The translations under genes and the position numbers were made by a program. DNA of 64,000 nt. Origin: Rhynchopus sp. YZ270_cl-10 (lineage: Eukaryota > Euglenozoa > Diplonemea > Diplonemida > Diplonemidae). Positions within the stretch are counted from its first letter, which is position 1. Each line of letters opens with the position of its first letter. Of the stretch, positions 61,169 to 64,000 are shown piece after piece. The stretch spans positions 1,178,001 to 1,242,000 of the forward strand of contig OZ037836.1 in the NCBI GenBank assembly GCA_964035575.1, given 5' to 3'. The notes under the pieces were generated by a model. That model saw only the letters and a list, made by a program, of their open reading frames with translations. It searched no databases and was not told the DNA's origin.

Positions 61169-62157
61169 TACTGTACTGTACTGTACTGTACTGTACTGTA
61201 CTGTACTGTACTGTACTGTACTGTACTGTACTGTACTGTACTGTACTGTACTGTACTGTACTGTACTGTACTGTGCTGTACTGTACTGTACTGTACTGTA
61301 CTGTACTGTACTGTACTGTACTGTACTGTACTGTACTGTACTGTACTGTACTGTACTGTACTGTACTGTACTGTACTGTACTGTACTGTACTGTACTGTA
61401 CTGTACTGTACTGTACTGTACTGTACTGTACTGTACTGTACTGTACTGTACTGTACTGTACTGTACTGTACTGTACTGTACTGTACTGTACTGTACTGTA
61501 CTGTACTGTACTGTACTGTACTGTACTGTACTGTACTGTACTGTACTGTACTGTACTGTACTGTACTGTACTGTACTGTACTGTACTGTACTGTACTGTA
61601 CTGTACTGTACTGTACTGTACTGTACTGTACTGTACTGTACTGTACTGTACTGTACTGTACTGTACTGTACTGTACTGTACTGTACTGTACTGTACTGTA
61701 CTGTACTGTACTGTACTGTACTGTACTGTACTGTACTGTACTGTACTGTACTGTACTGTACTGTACTGTACTGTACTGTACTGTACTGTACTGTACTGTA
61801 CTGTACTGTACTGTACTGTACTGTACTGTACTGTACTGTACTGTACTGTACTGTACTGTACTGTACTGTACTGTACTGTACTGTACTGTACTGTACTGTA
61901 CTGTACTGTACTGTACTGTACTGTACTGTACTGTACTGTACTGTACTGTACTGTACTGTACTGTACTGTACTGTACTGTACTGTACTGTACTGTACTGTA
62001 CTGTACTGTACTGTACTGTACTGTACTGTACTGTACTGTACTGTACTGTACTGTACTGTACTGTACTGTACTGTACTGTACTGTACTGTACTGTACTGTA
62101 CTGTACTGTACTGTACTGTACTGTACTGTACTGTACTGTACTGTACTGTACTGTACT
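61169..62157. repeat. 5 bp satellite (tactg)n
   Basis: About 198 copies of tactg with one substitution near 61274 (ctgtgctg). The frames of 319 and 334 codons through it are artefacts. TACTG is also the core of the 7 bp (tactggg) and 9 bp (tatactgtg) satellites. Confidence 0.95.
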
Positions 62158-62751
62158 CCCCGAGAAAACCACTTTTTTGGGATAATTCAGCGCATTAGAA
62201 AATTTTGCGACCCCGCTCGGTTAGAACCGTGACTCTGTGTGACCCTTACCACCGTGAGAGTAAACACCAAAAAACGGGGAAAATAAAAATAAAAAGGGGT
62301 ACCCCCTCCAAATTCCCCGTGGTTCGCCCGTATGTCTCCCGCGGTTGTACCGCGTACAACGGTTCACACCATTTTGGCCATTTTTTCACAAAAAACCAAT
62401 TTTTTTTAATCAGGAAAGTATCTGTAGAGGTCGTCAGGTGGTTTAATGGGATATTTGGGTGATCCCCAGGGCGATTTGCGGCCAGGTACGACCTTTTTGG
62501 TGGGTTTCTTCACCTAAATTTCAAAAAAATGGGTTTGTGACAGTATTTGTACAGGGATTTAGACACCACTGCGCCCCCTAGAGGGGGGGGAAGCTGAGAA
62601 AACCGTATTATTTTGTCTGTTTTGTGCATAGCTGAAAGGGAAAAAGAAAGAAAACTTGAAAGATGTACCGCAACACATCTTCACCACCATCGCATGAGGG
62701 AACCAGAAAAAGGCGGACAAAACCCACAAACCAAATTCAACCCACGTTCAT
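62158..62751. other. Spacer, no gene recognised
   Basis: Mixed low-complexity DNA; short frames on the plus strand lack any recognisable motif. The last 100 bp before 62752 form the 3' region of the divergent LRR gene and differ from the flank of the main array. Confidence 0.4.
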
Positions 62752-63972
62752 TCAGCCCTTTTTAACCCTCTTGCCAGGACGCACAACAGCGGTGTCCCTC
62801 TTCACTCGTGGCGTCTGTTCCTCCTCACCTTCATCCTCGCTGCACGCAGGCGAACCCTTGCTCTCTGCGAACCCTGCTTCCCTTTCCTCAGAGGGCTCTG
62901 TGTCTGCATGAAGACGCTTCCGCCTGCACCCTTCTTTCTGCACGGTTGCGGGGTCGGGCACGTTGTCAGTCTCGCATATCAGACCGTGAATCACATTTGT
63001 CGGCAAACCCACTTCTTTCGCAAGCAACCTCCTCACAACCAGAGCGTCCTTGCTCAACCCTGAGGCATCGATTCTTGTTAACTCTGAGCAGGACTCGAAC
63101 AAATACTCCCCAATACTCCTGACCCCGCTCAACGCAGACAGGCCATCGACGACTTGCAAGCGTAAGCAATGCCCAAAGAAGTACTTCCCGATGGTAACGA
63201 CACTCCTCAGCCCCGAAAGACAAACTCTCTTCAACGACGAGCAGTTGTAAAGAAATCCGTCAACTATTTTGGTGACATTGCTCAACCCCGAAAGGTCCAC
63301 GGACGTCAAATGGCTGCACTTGTTAAGAAAATCCCCCGCAATCACAGTCAGGCAGCGAAACACAGAGAGGTCAACCGTTCGCAATGCAGAAGAACCAAGA
63401 AAGTATTGGTCTATCATAGTGACACTGCCGAACCCCGACAGGTTGATGCTCTCCAATCGTTCGGCGAAGGGGATGAAGCGAACTCCTATCACAGTCACAT
63501 TGCACAACCCTGAAAGGTCAACCTCTGTCAACTGTGGGCAATTGTACAGGAAGTTTGCCCCTATTTCGGTGACAACCGACACAGCACTAAGGTCAAGTCG
63601 CGTTAACGCACTGCGTTCCAAGAAGTGAAAAGGAATCACAGTCGCAACCTCCGCCTCCAAAAGCAAACGCGCAACGTCCGGATTCTTCACAGTCGCCAAC
63701 CTCTGTTTTGTCAGGTCTGTCTCGCCCAATGCGTGAAGTGCTGCAATGGCAGCAGACTTCGTTGTCCTCATGAGCATAATCGTGTCCCCAGCACTCAGCT
63801 CCTTGATGCCCTCCTCGTCACGCAGCACCTCCCCTCTGAAAGTCATCTGAAAGCTGTCTTCCTGCAACCCTGCTGCAGACGCCACCTTCAGACGCAGGTG
63901 TCCAAGTGCATCATCCACACCCACCTCCACCACATGTTCCTTCTCGTCAAAATCCTTGATCGTGATATCCAT
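62752..63972 (-). CDS. Divergent Ubl-LRR gene 11, 406 aa, intact, subtype D
   Basis: Start MDITIKDFDEKEHVVEVGVD after an A-rich leader (cacaaaacacaaaaacac). Ubl domain at 1-72, linker with the same AIAALHALGETDLT motif, then about nine LRRs (SALTRLDLSAVSVVTEIGAN, VDLSGLCNVTVIG and so on) that are more varied than in the array. The C-terminal 90 residues are a hydrophilic, acidic then basic tail (EDEGEEEQTPRVKRD, ending GKRVKKG) with NLS-like clusters. It shares the plan but little nucleotide identity with genes 1-10 and is probably closer to the ancestral, single-copy form. Subcellular location and role are inference. Confidence 0.85.
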   Translation of the reverse strand: MDITIKDFDEKEHVVEVGVDDALGHLRLKVASAAGLQEDSFQMTFRGEVLRDEEGIKELSAGDTIMLMRTTKSAAIAALHALGETDLTKQRLATVKNPDVARLLLEAEVATVIPFHFLERSALTRLDLSAVSVVTEIGANFLYNCPQLTEVDLSGLCNVTVIGVRFIPFAERLESINLSGFGSVTMIDQYFLGSSALRTVDLSVFRCLTVIAGDFLNKCSHLTSVDLSGLSNVTKIVDGFLYNCSSLKRVCLSGLRSVVTIGKYFFGHCLRLQVVDGLSALSGVRSIGEYLFESCSELTRIDASGLSKDALVVRRLLAKEVGLPTNVIHGLICETDNVPDPATVQKEGCRRKRLHADTEPSEEREAGFAESKGSPACSEDEGEEEQTPRVKRDTAVVRPGKRVKKG

Positions 63973-64000
63973 TTTTGTGTTTTTGTGTTTTGTGCTGTGT

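Noticed and set aside
61168-62232. 319 and 334 codon frames (Leu-Tyr-Cys-Thr-Val and Tyr-Ser-Thr-Val-Gln)
   Set aside because: Pure 5 bp satellite translation on both strands.

Overview
The window looks like nuclear DNA of a single-celled eukaryote with few introns. The main genes are long uninterrupted reading frames with A-rich leaders. There are no operons, no Shine-Dalgarno sites and no tRNA or rRNA that I can recognise. The DNA is crowded with non-LTR retrotransposons (LINEs), terminal-inverted-repeat (TIR) elements, fold-backs and long satellites. BspA-like leucine-rich-repeat (LRR) families and repeat-rich intergenic DNA are common in euglenozoans such as diplonemids and bodonids, but I cannot fix the lineage from this sequence.

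The backbone is an array of eleven related genes, all on the minus strand, from about 8 kb to 64 kb. Each encodes a ubiquitin-like N-terminus, a short helical linker, 5 to 9 LRRs of about 25 residues, and a basic NLS-like tail. They fall into four N-terminal subtypes with matching upstream flanks. Seven are whole (12.6, 15.0, 16.8, 31.1, 37.7, 39.3 and 50.0 kb), plus a divergent one at 62.8 kb. Three are split by insertions with perfect 18 to 20 bp target-site duplications: a truncated LINE (8792-11257), a 2.05 kb non-coding element (22913-24967) and a 7.4 kb LINE (41666-49030).

The 7.4 kb LINE is the most striking object. Its first ORF starts with a ubiquitin domain ending in Arg-Leu-Arg-Gly-Gly. 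Its second ORF starts with an OTU-type cysteine protease (a deubiquitinase fold), followed by an AP-like endonuclease, reverse transcriptase, zinc knuckle and a decayed RNase H-like tail. ORF2 has no ATG before the OTU and overlaps ORF1 in the -1 frame. This suggests a ubiquitin-headed polyprotein carrying its own potential processing enzyme.

Other genes are a four-helix membrane protein (18.2 kb), a coiled-coil/EF-hand-like protein whose 3' end is tandemly triplicated (20.1-21.7 kb), and fragments of a hAT-like transposase (29.3-30.1 kb) and a membrane glycoprotein (36.6-36.9 kb).

The remainder is transposon and satellite DNA. There is a 637 bp TTAA-flanked MITE (1.7 kb), a composite TIR element with nested elements (5.1-7.4 kb), two copies of a 1.2-1.35 kb TA-flanked element (26.7 and 35.1 kb), nested long-TIR elements (55.2-56.8 kb) and a degenerate LINE between 221 bp inverted repeats (57.8-60.95 kb). 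Satellites of 5, 7 and 9 bp units lie at 2.7, 32.2-34.5, 52.0 and 61.2 kb.
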